From Celerinatantimonas sp046054165 (GTDB lineage: Bacteria; Pseudomonadota; Gammaproteobacteria; Enterobacterales; Celerinatantimonadaceae), in assembly GCF_046054165.1 (NCBI RefSeq), contig NZ_JBFNXK010000013.1, forward strand, positions 1-64,000: a DNA stretch of 64,000 nucleotides, read 5' to 3'. The position numbers and the translations under genes were made by a program. Numbering within the stretch: position 1 is the first letter of the stretch; every line of letters begins with the position of its first letter. Positions 18,681-27,193 of this stretch are shown one piece after another. The notes under the pieces were generated by a model. It made no database searches. It was not told the origin of the DNA and saw only the letters and a list, made by a program, of their open reading frames with translations.

Positions 18681-20036
18681 TTATAAGCGCATTAAATCAT
18701 TAAATAGAGCAAACATCATCACAACAATGAGTACAGACATGCCAATGCGCGTCCCAATTTCAAGAACCCGCTCAGATACTGGCTTTCCTGTTGCTGCTTC
18801 CACCACGAAAAAAAGCAAATGACCCCCATCCAATACCGGGAGCGGTAATAAATTTAAAATCCCTAAATTAACACTGACTAAAGCTAAAAAACTTAAAAAA
18901 TAAACTAAACCATTATGGGCTGATTGTCCGGCCCCTTTGGCTATCGAAATAGGCCCACTTAAATTATCGACAGAAACCTTGCCGGTTACTAATTTACCCA
19001 ACATATCCAATGTTAAACGAGTCACTTTCCCAGTTCGAACCACCCCTTGATAAAGTGCACTTAAAGGATCATAACGCAGAGTGACCAGATACGACTCAGG
19101 ATAAGGCTGGGCCTTTGGAGAAATACCCAAAAAGCCAATGGTTTCGCCTCGATAGAGTTTTCGCTCCGGCGTGATAGGTAAAACTTGCAACTGCCCATCT
19201 CGTTCAATCGATAACTCAATCTGGGAACCGGCATGATGTCGCACAATCTCTGTAAAATTAGACCACGATGACAATGTTTGATGGTTAATGGCAACTAATT
19301 TATCACCCACTTGAAGCCCTTGCTGTGCGGCTGGACTTTCCTTAATAATATGAGCGACTTCTAATAATACGGTGGGTTGGTAAAGTGTGATACCTAAATC
19401 CTGTAAAGGAGGCTGGTTGGAATTATCGGCATCAATATTCCATGAACTCAGATCTAATCGATAGTCCGATTGAGTTTGATCCAAATTTTTCACCACAACC
19501 GGGACATCTTTTTCCCCCACATGAGCAATCATTGCCATGACAAAGTCATTCCAGTCTTGAACCGAATTTCCCCCGACTTCAGTCACTTGTTGCTCAGCAT
19601 GTAATCCGGCCCGGCCCGCAACACTTTGCGGATCAATTGTTCCCAAAACAGGTCGGACACTGGTAATCCCGATCATCATCATCAGCCAAAAAGCGATGAT
19701 CGCCAATATAAAGTTGGCAACAGGGCCTGCGGCTACAATGGCCGCCCGCTTAGCAACCGACTGCCGGTTAAATGCGTATTTTTGCATTTCCAAAGGAACC
19801 GCTTCGACACGCTCATCCAACATTTTGACATACCCACCGAGGGGGATCATAGCTAAGACATATTCAGTGCCATCCCGCCCAACGTGATGCCAAATCCGAC
19901 GACCGAATCCTATCGAGAAGCGTTCTACTTTCACCCCACAACGTCGGGCCACCCAAAAGTGACCAAACTCATGAATAGCGACCAATACGCCTAAGGCGAC
20001 AATAAAAAAGAACACATTCCAGATAAAACTCTGCAT
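18681..20036 (-). CDS. rseP: Site-2 protease RseP
   Basis: RseP is the inner-membrane zinc protease that cuts RseA after DegS and frees sigma-E during envelope stress. From the ATG at 20036 it has 451 residues. It has the HEFGH zinc motif at residues 22-26, exactly as in E. coli, two PDZ domains (about 110-310), and the third ligand motif PLPVLDGGH in a C-terminal membrane segment. The ATG overlaps the dxr stop as TGATG. An in-frame GTG six bases upstream is less likely. Confidence 0.95.
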   Translation of the reverse strand: MQSFIWNVFFFIVALGVLVAIHEFGHFWVARRCGVKVERFSIGFGRRIWHHVGRDGTEYVLAMIPLGGYVKMLDERVEAVPLEMQKYAFNRQSVAKRAAIVAAGPVANFILAIIAFWLMMMIGITSVRPVLGTIDPQSVAGRAGLHAEQQVTEVGGNSVQDWNDFVMAMIAHVGEKDVPVVVKNLDQTQSDYRLDLSSWNIDADNSNQPPLQDLGITLYQPTVLLEVAHIIKESPAAQQGLQVGDKLVAINHQTLSSWSNFTEIVRHHAGSQIELSIERDGQLQVLPITPERKLYRGETIGFLGISPKAQPYPESYLVTLRYDPLSALYQGVVRTGKVTRLTLDMLGKLVTGKVSVDNLSGPISIAKGAGQSAHNGLVYFLSFLALVSVNLGILNLLPLPVLDGGHLLFFVVEAATGKPVSERVLEIGTRIGMSVLIVVMMFALFNDLMRL

Positions 20037-21229
20037 CAACACCTATCCTGTATATACTGAGCTGTCCGATGACGAACCTCATCATCTAAAGCCAGCAACT
20101 CTTCCAAGTCAAGCGAGCGATGTTGCTCATTTAAATGTTCCAGCTGATATGCCACAACCTGAGCAATATCAGTAAACCGGATCTGTTCCTGTAAAAAGGC
20201 CTGAACCGCCACTTCATTCGCCGCATTTAGCGCCGTTGTTGCAAACTGGCTCCGGTAACATGCATCGATAGCCAGCTTCAAACACGGATAACGCTGCATG
20301 TCTGGAGCCGAGAAAGTTAATTCTTTGAGTGTAAAAAAGTCCAGAGGTTCCACGCTGGAGGAAATTCTTTGTGGATAGCCCATCACATGCGCAATCGGGG
20401 TCGCCATATCCGGGACACCTAACTGCGCCAATACCGAACCATCACAATACTGAACCATCGAGTGAATCACAGATTGTGGATGTAAAATTACTTGGATTTG
20501 TTCTTCACGGGCATTATATAAACGTTTAGCTTCGATATATTCCAAGCCCTTATTCATCATAGTGGCAGAATCGACCGATATCTTCCGCCCCATCGACCAA
20601 TTGGGATGGGCAATCGCCTGCGCCACTGTCACATCAGCCAGTTGTTCCAGAGGCAATTCACGAAAAGGTCCGCCCGAGCCGGTAAGTAACAACCGTTTGA
20701 CCCCAGCCGATTCAAGATCGCAAAAGCCTAATTGCTGCTGAATTTGTTCCGGCAAGCACTGGAACATCGCATTATGTTCACTATCAACAGGTAAAATCGT
20801 CGCCCCGTGCTGTCTGGCTAAATCCATCAGTAACAACCCGGTCATGACCAAGGCTTCTTTATTGGCCAACAATACGGTCTTACCATGCTGCACTGCCGCC
20901 AATGTCGGTTTGAGTCCAGCTCCCCCCACAATAGCGGCCATCACTAGATCGGCCAAGGGATCTGATGCCACCTCGATCAAAGCTTGTTCACCATCCATCA
21001 CCGGGATCTGAGCGGAGATCTGTGTTCGAAGCTCAACCGCCGCCTGCACATCGGACATGACCACATAGCGAGGCGAATATTGATGGATCAACGCCACCAT
21101 TCGAGCCACATTACGATGACCAGTTAAAGCATAAACCTGAAACGCTTCAGGATTCGCATCAACAACTTTTAAAGTACTACGGCCAATGGAACCGGTCGCG
21201 CCCAATATGACTAATCGACGAGGGATCAT
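20036..21229 (-). CDS. dxr: 1-deoxy-D-xylulose-5-phosphate reductoisomerase
   Basis: Dxr (IspC) makes 2-C-methyl-D-erythritol 4-phosphate, the first committed step of the MEP isoprenoid pathway. From the ATG at 21229 it has 397 residues, one fewer than E. coli. It shows the NADPH-binding GATGSIGRSTL near the N-terminus, the ANKEALV motif, the metal-ligand stretch around PVDSEHNA, the GPFRELP flexible loop and SVDSATMMNKGLE. The start overlaps the cdsA stop (ATGA). A longer start at 21253 would run deep into cdsA and is rejected. Confidence 0.96.
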   Translation of the reverse strand: MIPRRLVILGATGSIGRSTLKVVDANPEAFQVYALTGHRNVARMVALIHQYSPRYVVMSDVQAAVELRTQISAQIPVMDGEQALIEVASDPLADLVMAAIVGGAGLKPTLAAVQHGKTVLLANKEALVMTGLLLMDLARQHGATILPVDSEHNAMFQCLPEQIQQQLGFCDLESAGVKRLLLTGSGGPFRELPLEQLADVTVAQAIAHPNWSMGRKISVDSATMMNKGLEYIEAKRLYNAREEQIQVILHPQSVIHSMVQYCDGSVLAQLGVPDMATPIAHVMGYPQRISSSVEPLDFFTLKELTFSAPDMQRYPCLKLAIDACYRSQFATTALNAANEVAVQAFLQEQIRFTDIAQVVAYQLEHLNEQHRSLDLEELLALDDEVRHRTAQYIQDRC

Positions 21230-22074
21230 GGATGTATCCACATTAAATAACAAAGCGTAAATACGGGAACAGCAGCGGTTAAACTATCAATACGATCTAA
21301 AATTCCACCGTGTCCCGGCAAAATAGAACCGCTATCTTTAATGCCTGCTTCACGCTTAAACATACTTTCCAGAAGATCACCGAGCACCGAGGCTACAGTG
21401 GTTAATAATGAGCAAGCCGCAAAAACGGCAACCGAAGATATCCGAGGTTTAAACAGAAAAATACTCACGGCACACACCAACATCGAAAGCACTAATCCAC
21501 CGATTAACCCCTCAATGGTTTTTTTAGGGCTCACCTGAGCGGCCATTTTAATCCGTCCGAATTTTCGTCCCGTGAAATAAGCTCCCGTATCGGCAGCCCA
21601 CACCAGAAGAAAGACGTAGAGCACCCAGCCCGCGCCGCGCCATGACTGAGTAGGATCAATACCTCGTAAAGAGAGCATTGACCATCCAAACGGGAGTAAA
21701 ACCAGCAAGCCAGCGATGAACTTTATAACGCTATTTTTCCCCCAAACAGCCACCGTTCGAGGATAACTAAGCACTAAAATAAATGCCAAAATCCAGAAAA
21801 TTCCAGCGACCTTAAATAAAAGTAAAGCCGAACGGGAAACAGACAATGCCGAAAGAGGAAACACCGCAAAACCCACTATCCAAACAGCAATGATAGCAAT
21901 TGTTAGCGGAAGTCGTCGTGAGAAATCAGGAGAGATAAAATTAGCCCATTCATGGGCTGCAATACACAAAATGACTGTTAAAACTATCGCTAATCCGGTT
22001 ATCGGTAAGAAAAAAATACCCAAAATAGCAATAGGAGCTAATAACAGTGCAGTAATAATCCGTTGCTTGAGCAA
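21226..22074 (-). CDS. cdsA: Phosphatidate cytidylyltransferase CdsA (TTG start)
   Basis: CdsA makes CDP-diacylglycerol from phosphatidate and CTP, the branch point for all phospholipids. The 282-residue protein has about eight membrane segments and the C-terminal family signature with KREAGIKDSGS followed by PGHGGILDRID. The start codon is TTG at 22074, preceded by a CGAGG Shine-Dalgarno six bases away. The first residues (MLKQRIITALLLAP) align with the E. coli start, so the rare start codon looks genuine. It lies 28 bases after uppS. Confidence 0.93.
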   Translation of the reverse strand: MLKQRIITALLLAPIAILGIFFLPITGLAIVLTVILCIAAHEWANFISPDFSRRLPLTIAIIAVWIVGFAVFPLSALSVSRSALLLFKVAGIFWILAFILVLSYPRTVAVWGKNSVIKFIAGLLVLLPFGWSMLSLRGIDPTQSWRGAGWVLYVFLLVWAADTGAYFTGRKFGRIKMAAQVSPKKTIEGLIGGLVLSMLVCAVSIFLFKPRISSVAVFAACSLLTTVASVLGDLLESMFKREAGIKDSGSILPGHGGILDRIDSLTAAVPVFTLCYLMWIHP

Positions 22075-22102
22075 ACTAATCCTCGTTATATAATAATGGA
22101 TT

Positions 22103-22867
22103 TCATCCAGTCTGGATCATCTGTCGAATCTGATCCGTCGTACAGCCGAACCGACGTTCCCGGCAAACATACGATGCCAGAGCTTCTCTAAATTCTTGCT
22201 CATCAAAGTCCGGCCACAGCCGTTCTGTAAAGTAAAGTTCCGCATATGCTAACTGCCAGATCAGAAAATTACTAATCCGATGTTCGCCACCGGTACGAAT
22301 CATTAAATCCACATCAGAAACTGAAGAGCGAGCAAATGATTCATTCAGCAACGCTTCTGTCAGCTGTTCAGAGCGAAGCACGCCTTGGCTAATTTGTTCT
22401 GAAAAAAAACGAACCTGCTGCAGTATATCCCAGCGGCCACCATAATTCGCAGCAACATTCAATTGCAGTCCATCATTGTGCTCGGTTAACCGTTCAGCGA
22501 ACTCAATCCGCTGTTGCAACGATTCGGAAAATCCATCCCGAGCGCCAACAATCCGTAACCGGACATTATGCTTGTTCAGAAGCTTTACTTCTCTTTGAAG
22601 AACACTCATGAACAGTTTCATTAAATTGGATACTTCTTCAGGCGGGCGCCGCCAGTTTTCACTGCTGAAAGCAAACAATGTTAGCTTTTCAATTCCCAAC
22701 TGAGCCGCATATCTAACAATCTTACGAACTGTCTTAGCCCCTGCGTAATGACCCACCATTCGCAGTCGCCCCCGCTGCTTTGCCCAGCGGCCGTTTCCAT
22801 CCATGATGATCGCCACATGACGTGGCAGCGCTCCAGGTTCAATAACGGCAGGATCGCCTGCGATCAT
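22103..22867 (-). CDS. uppS: Undecaprenyl diphosphate synthase UppS
   Basis: UppS (IspU) builds the C55 lipid carrier used for peptidoglycan, O-antigen and other envelope sugars. This cis-prenyltransferase of 254 residues carries the signature IIMDGNGRWA with catalytic Asp23, the FAFSSENWRRP loop and the C-terminal DLMIRTGGEHRISNFL and ELYFTERLWPDF motifs. A terminator lies upstream after frr, so uppS-cdsA-dxr-rseP probably have their own promoter or depend on read-through. Confidence 0.97.
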   Translation of the reverse strand: MIAGDPAVIEPGALPRHVAIIMDGNGRWAKQRGRLRMVGHYAGAKTVRKIVRYAAQLGIEKLTLFAFSSENWRRPPEEVSNLMKLFMSVLQREVKLLNKHNVRLRIVGARDGFSESLQQRIEFAERLTEHNDGLQLNVAANYGGRWDILQQVRFFSEQISQGVLRSEQLTEALLNESFARSSVSDVDLMIRTGGEHRISNFLIWQLAYAELYFTERLWPDFDEQEFREALASYVCRERRFGCTTDQIRQMIQTG

Positions 22868-22884
22868 AGAAAATACCCCATAAA

Positions 22885-22911
22885 CAAAAAAGCCGCGCGC
22901 TTCGGCGCGGC
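22885..22911 (-). terminator. Intrinsic terminator after frr
   Basis: On the minus strand a 7-bp all-G/C stem (GCCGCGC/GCGCGGC, 22892-22911) is followed at once by six or more T. It should stop much of the rpsB-tsf-pyrH-frr transcript before uppS. Confidence 0.9.
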
Positions 22912-22928
22912 ATAATAAAGAAAAAGAC

Positions 22929-23486
22929 TTAAATTTCCATGAGTTCTTTTTCTTTATTGCTTAAAATTTCATCGACACGTTTCACAAATTCATCGGTAAT
23001 CTTCTGAATTTCATCCTGTGTCTGTCGATCCGCATCTTCACTAATTTCTTTAGCTTTGAGCAAACCTTTTACATCGCTATTTGCATCACGGCGAATATTA
23101 CGAACCGCTACTTTACCCTGCTCAGCTTCAGCTCGCACTAATTTAATTAAATCTTTGCGACGCTCCTCTGTCAATGGAGGTAATGGGATCCGAATTGTGG
23201 TTCCTGCAGATGCGGGATTAAGTCCTAAATCAGAAGTTAGAATCGCTTTCTCAACAGCCTGAATCGCTGAACGATCATAAACCGTAACCAATAAAGTCCG
23301 GGCATCTTCAGTTCCGACATTCGCAACCTGATTCAGAGGGGTATCCACGCCATAATAAGGCACCATAATGCCGTCTAATAAACCAGGATGAGCTCTGCCT
23401 GTACGGATTTTCGACAATTGTCCGCGCAAAGCTTCAATACTTTTCTCCATACGCTCACGCGCATCTTTTTTAATATCTTCAATCAC
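22929..23486 (-). CDS. frr: Ribosome recycling factor (GTG start)
   Basis: RRF splits terminated ribosomes together with EF-G and is essential. The best start is GTG at 23486, which gives 185 residues, exactly the E. coli length, and a first stretch (IEDIKKDARERMEKS) that aligns with E. coli. It is one base downstream of the pyrH stop with a GAGG ribosome site inside the pyrH end. A longer ATG start at 23504 lies within pyrH and would add six residues. Family motifs (LTEERRKDL, VRNIRRDAN) are intact. Confidence 0.93.
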   Translation of the reverse strand: MIEDIKKDARERMEKSIEALRGQLSKIRTGRAHPGLLDGIMVPYYGVDTPLNQVANVGTEDARTLLVTVYDRSAIQAVEKAILTSDLGLNPASAGTTIRIPLPPLTEERRKDLIKLVRAEAEQGKVAVRNIRRDANSDVKGLLKAKEISEDADRQTQDEIQKITDEFVKRVDEILSNKEKELMEI

Positions 23487-23487
23487 G

Positions 23488-24240
23488 TTATTTTTCCTCA
23501 CCAAGCGGATTATTCATATTATGAATTGTGGTACCTTCGGGTTCCCCCATGACAACTCGTTTTAGTGCACCCGGCTTATTCATATTGAATACCCGTATTG
23601 GTAACCGATGGTCACGAGCCAATGTAAATGCAGCTAAATCCATCACTTTCAGTTCTTTTTCCAAAACCTCACTATAATCTAATTCAGAATATAGCGTTGC
23701 ATCCGGATTATTAACAGGATCAGCATCATAAACTCCGTCGACTTTGGTCCCTTTAAGCACAGCATCGGCTTCTATTTCGATTCCCCGCAAACATGCGGCA
23801 GAGTCGGTCGTGAAAAAAGGATTCCCAGTTCCAGCCGCAAAAATAACAACTCGACCACTTTTCAAATTGCTAATGGCATCAGACCAGTTATATGAATCAC
23901 ATACACCGGTTAACTCGATTGCAGACATGAGCTTGGCATTAACATAAGAACGATGCAAGGCATCCCGCATGGCCAAACCATTCATCACTGTTGCCAACAT
24001 CCCCATGTGATCACCGACCACCCGATTCATTCCGGCTTTAGCCAGACCTGCTCCACGGAATAAGTTACCACCACCGATAACAAGACCGACCTGGATTCCA
24101 AGCTCAACTAATTCTTTAATTTCAAGAGCCATCCGGCTCAAAATAGAAGGATCGATGCCGAAACCTTCATGACCCATTAAAGCTTCACCAGATAATTTTA
24201 ATAGAATACGACGATATGCGGGTTTGGGATTGATACTCAT
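23488..24240 (-). CDS. pyrH: Uridylate kinase PyrH
   Basis: PyrH phosphorylates UMP to UDP; bacterial PyrH is hexameric, activated by GTP and inhibited by UTP. The 250 residues carry the amino-acid-kinase fold: ILLKLSGEALMG near the start, the IGGGNLFRG loop, the GTGNPFFTTDSAA nucleotide site and the KVDGVYDADP stretch. It sits between tsf and frr, the universal bacterial order, with a hairpin between tsf and pyrH. Confidence 0.97.
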   Translation of the reverse strand: MSINPKPAYRRILLKLSGEALMGHEGFGIDPSILSRMALEIKELVELGIQVGLVIGGGNLFRGAGLAKAGMNRVVGDHMGMLATVMNGLAMRDALHRSYVNAKLMSAIELTGVCDSYNWSDAISNLKSGRVVIFAAGTGNPFFTTDSAACLRGIEIEADAVLKGTKVDGVYDADPVNNPDATLYSELDYSEVLEKELKVMDLAAFTLARDHRLPIRVFNMNKPGALKRVVMGEPEGTTIHNMNNPLGEEK

Positions 24241-24278
24241 GGCTGTTGTATCTCTTTAATCATGGGGGAAATAGATTC

Positions 24279-24300
24279 GGTTGTGGCCATAGCCACAACC
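24279..24300 (-). terminator. Hairpin between tsf and pyrH (possible attenuator)
   Basis: A perfect 9-bp stem (GGTTGTGGC/GCCACAACC) with a four-base loop lies in the 75-base tsf-pyrH gap. It lacks a strong T run, so it may be a partial terminator or an RNA-processing/stability element that lowers pyrH-frr expression relative to tsf. Confidence 0.65.
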
Positions 24301-24315
24301 GTTAATAAAGACCAC

Positions 24316-25191
24316 TTATTGCTTAGCAGCCGCTACTTGTGCAGCAACTTCAGAAGCGAAGTCTTCTTCTTTTTTCTCAATACCTTCACCCACTTCTAAG
24401 CGAACAAAAGTAACAACATCAGCGCCTTGAGCTTTCAGCAACGCGCTCACATTCTGAGAAGGATCTTTTACGAAAGGTTGACCAGTCAAGCTGATTTCGC
24501 CAGTGAATTTTTTCATCCGGCCTACAACCATTTTTTCTGCGATTTCAGCTGGTTTACCGCTGTTGATAGCAATTTCAACCTGAATTGCTTTTTCTTTTTC
24601 AACAACCTCAGCTGGCACATCTTCAGGTTTAACAAACTGAGGATTAGCAGCTGCCACATGCATTGCTAAATCTTTAGCCAGTTCGTCATCACCACCAGTT
24701 AAAGAAACAATAACACCGATACGGCCACCGTGGATATAATAACCCAGGTTTCCACCTTCAACGGTGACCACACGACGAACACTCATGTTTTCGCCAATTT
24801 TAGCCACTAAGTTAGCACGAGTGGTTTCAATAGTTTCGCCACTGGCCAATGTCGTTTCTTTAAGTGCTTCAACATCATTCAATTTAGCTGCATGAGCGGC
24901 AGCCACAATTTCTTCACCCAGAGCCAGGAAACTTTTATCGCGAGCAACGAAGTCTGTTTCACAGTTGAATTCAACCAGTGTACCAACTCCATTTTCTACT
25001 TTTGCGAAAATTGCACCTTCGGCAGCAACACGGCCTGCTTTTTTAGCCGCTTTTGCCTGACCTGATTTACGCATGTTTTCAATCGCTAATTCGATATCAC
25101 CATCCGTTTCAACCAGGGCTTTTTTACAATCCATCATACCTGCGCCAGTACGTTCGCGCAGTTCTTTTACCAAAGCAGCAGTAATTGCCAT
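24316..25191 (-). CDS. tsf: Translation elongation factor Ts
   Basis: EF-Ts exchanges GDP for GTP on EF-Tu. The 291-residue protein has the N-terminal UBA-like domain with RTGAGMMDCKKAL, the TDFVARD signature of the core, the dimerisation domain and a C-terminal module. Its biased codon use and strong ribosome site fit high expression. It follows rpsB with a GC-rich hairpin in the gap. Confidence 0.97.
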   Translation of the reverse strand: MAITAALVKELRERTGAGMMDCKKALVETDGDIELAIENMRKSGQAKAAKKAGRVAAEGAIFAKVENGVGTLVEFNCETDFVARDKSFLALGEEIVAAAHAAKLNDVEALKETTLASGETIETTRANLVAKIGENMSVRRVVTVEGGNLGYYIHGGRIGVIVSLTGGDDELAKDLAMHVAAANPQFVKPEDVPAEVVEKEKAIQVEIAINSGKPAEIAEKMVVGRMKKFTGEISLTGQPFVKDPSQNVSALLKAQGADVVTFVRLEVGEGIEKKEEDFASEVAAQVAAAKQ

Positions 25192-25222
25192 TTGCTAAAT
25201 CCTCTGTCGTTTCGGATAAAAC

Positions 25223-25245
25223 ACAGGGGCCTATCAGGCCCCTGT
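25223..25245 (-). terminator. Hairpin between rpsB and tsf (attenuator-like)
   Basis: A perfect 10-bp stem ACAGGGGCCT/AGGCCCCTGT with a three-base loop is followed on the minus strand by GTTTTATCC, a weak T run. It probably ends part of the rpsB transcripts or protects their 3' end, which would set the rpsB:tsf ratio. Confidence 0.75.
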
Positions 25246-25291
25246 TAACCAACAAGTTGGGTTTGGTTAATAAGGGATTAATTAATCCTTA

Positions 25292-26026
25292 TTATTCCAC
25301 AGCTTCTTCAACGAAACCGTCTTCTTCAGCCTGAACGACTAAATCAGCCTGGCGACCCGCCAAAACTGAATCAGCAGCAGCTTCCAAGTACAATTTCACA
25401 GCGCGAATCGCATCATCATTACCAGGAATGATATGTGAGATACCATCTGGATCAGAGTTAGTATCAACTACAGAAATAACTGGAATACCCAAGTTATTTG
25501 CTTCACGAATTGCAATGCTTTCGTGTTCTGCATCGATTACGAACAAAGCGTCAGGCAGACCGCCCATATCTTTGATACCACCTAAACTTTTTTCCAGTTT
25601 TTCCATCTCACGAGTACGCATCAACGCTTCTTTTTTAGTGAGCTTGTCGAAAGTACCGTCCTGACTCTGAACTTCTAATTCTTTCAGACGTTTGATGGAT
25701 TGACGAACTGTTTTCCAGTTAGTCAGCATCCCACCTAACCAACGATGGTTAACATAGAATTGATCGCAACGAGTTGCTGCTTCTTTAACGGCTTCACTTG
25801 CTGCACGTTTAGTTCCGACAAACAGGATTTTACCTTTTTTAGAAGCCAGGTTGCTGATAACGTCCATTGCTTCGTTAAACAGTGGTAACGTTTTTTCTAA
25901 GTTGATGATATGAACTTTATTCCGGGCACCAAAGATGAACGGTTTCATTTTTGGGTTCCAGTAGCGAGTCTGGTGACCGAAATGCACACCAGCTTGCAAC
26001 ATATCGCGCATTGATACTTTTGCCAT
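25292..26026 (-). CDS. rpsB: 30S ribosomal protein S2
   Basis: S2 binds the 30S head-body junction and, with S1, is needed for initiation. The 244 residues begin with VSMRDMLQAGVHFGHQTRYWNPKM and include FVGTKRAA, NHRWLGGMLTN and PDALFVIDA, all diagnostic. The gene is first in the rpsB-tsf unit and is preceded by a long structured leader. In E. coli S2 represses its own operon through that leader. Confidence 0.98.
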   Translation of the reverse strand: MAKVSMRDMLQAGVHFGHQTRYWNPKMKPFIFGARNKVHIINLEKTLPLFNEAMDVISNLASKKGKILFVGTKRAASEAVKEAATRCDQFYVNHRWLGGMLTNWKTVRQSIKRLKELEVQSQDGTFDKLTKKEALMRTREMEKLEKSLGGIKDMGGLPDALFVIDAEHESIAIREANNLGIPVISVVDTNSDPDGISHIIPGNDDAIRAVKLYLEAAADSVLAGRQADLVVQAEEDGFVEEAVE

Positions 26027-26192
26027 GATTTTTCCTCTATGGGGTTAGGCCTCCACGTATCCCTGCTAACCGACCATCACCTTAAATGGTGAGGGCACCC
26101 CGGCACAGGTACCGATACGTGTGTGTTGTTATTAAAAACACATATGGTTCTTGGGTAACCTGAATACCTATTATTCTAGGCTATGCTTCCCG
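26027..26192 (-). promoter_or_regulatory. rpsB 5' leader, probable S2 autoregulatory RNA
   Basis: About 165 untranslated bases precede rpsB. The part nearest the gene holds a CACC/GGTG hairpin around 26079-26092 and a conserved-looking stretch before the ribosome site (GGGATACGTGGAGGCC) that I recall from E. coli-type rpsB leaders. S2-mediated repression through the leader is established for E. coli; here it is inferred from the length, the hairpins and the remembered similarity. Confidence 0.7.
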
Positions 26193-26230
26193 GCGCGTTT
26201 TATACCATAAACATCTTTCTTGATAAAGCG
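26192..26230 (-). promoter_or_regulatory. Probable rpsB promoter
   Basis: On the minus strand a TATAAA -10 (26199-26204) is followed by a GCGCC discriminator of the stringent-control type; the -35 (TTTATC, 17 bp upstream) is weak. The distance to rpsB fits a 165-base leader. Confidence 0.6.
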
Positions 26231-26374
26231 CAAAAACAATAAAACCATGCCAACAGCCCCTACAACTTAGTGAGTGCATCGGGTAAACTGCTGTAATCAA
26301 CGCTCAAGTTAGTTTTTTGTTAAAAATTGAGCCAATAATCCGCTTAAGTCGGAACATATCAATCGAGTGGTAGT
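26231..26374. other. Divergent rpsB/map spacer
   Basis: The spacer between the rpsB promoter and map carries no evident gene. A map promoter must lie here or in the leader region, but no clear -35/-10 pair was picked. Confidence 0.4.
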
Positions 26375-27166
26375 ATGACTAATTTAATTAAAACACCAGA
26401 ACAAATAGAAAAAATGCGTATCGCTGGCAAACTCGCTGCAGATGTACTTGAAATGATCGCGCCGCATGTACAAAAAGGAGTAACAACGGAAGAATTAAAC
26501 GAACTATGCCATAATTACATAGTTGATGAACAACAAGCAATTCCTGCCCCACTGAACTATCATGGCTACCCTAAATCAGTTTGCATCTCGCTCAACGAAG
26601 TGGTTTGTCATGGCATTCCTGCCCATAAAAAACTGCATGAAGGCGATATTCTCAATATTGACGTCACCGTTATTAAAGATGGTTTTCATGGTGATAGCTC
26701 CGCAATGTTCATTGTTGGGAACACCACACCGCTGAAACGTAATTTATGTAAAGCTGCTCAGGATGCACTTTATGAAGCGATTAAATTAGTTCGTCCTGGT
26801 GCCCAACTAGGTGACATCGGGTCAGCTTGCCAAAAAGTAGTCGAACCCCAAGGCTTTTCAGTCGTTCGTGATTTTTGTGGTCACGGCATTGGCGAAGTAT
26901 TTCATGAGGAACCTCAGGTACTCCATTATGGACAACCCGGAACTGGAATGACTTTACAAGCGGGAATGACCTTCACCATCGAACCGATGGTCAATGCCGG
27001 AACTTATAAGTGCAAAGTCAGTAAAAAAGACGGATGGACGGCCACAACTAAAGACGGTCAGCCTTCAGCACAATGGGAACATACATTGCTCGTCACTGAA
27101 GATGGTGTAGAAGTTTTGACACTACGGAGTGATGAAGACTTTCCACGTAAAATCAGTCATAGTTAA
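26375..27166 (+). CDS. map: Type I methionine aminopeptidase
   Basis: Map removes the initiator methionine from new proteins. The 263-residue pita-bread protein has the five metal ligands in their motifs: LNIDVT and FHGDSSAMF (two Asp), FCGHGIGEVFHEEP (His), FTIEPM (Glu) and the late QWEHTLLV (Glu). It is divergent from rpsB and followed closely by glnD, as in E. coli. Confidence 0.97.
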   Translation: MTNLIKTPEQIEKMRIAGKLAADVLEMIAPHVQKGVTTEELNELCHNYIVDEQQAIPAPLNYHGYPKSVCISLNEVVCHGIPAHKKLHEGDILNIDVTVIKDGFHGDSSAMFIVGNTTPLKRNLCKAAQDALYEAIKLVRPGAQLGDIGSACQKVVEPQGFSVVRDFCGHGIGEVFHEEPQVLHYGQPGTGMTLQAGMTFTIEPMVNAGTYKCKVSKKDGWTATTKDGQPSAQWEHTLLVTEDGVEVLTLRSDEDFPRKISHS

Positions 27167-27193
27167 TCATTGTTAATTTTGTGAGACGTATTC

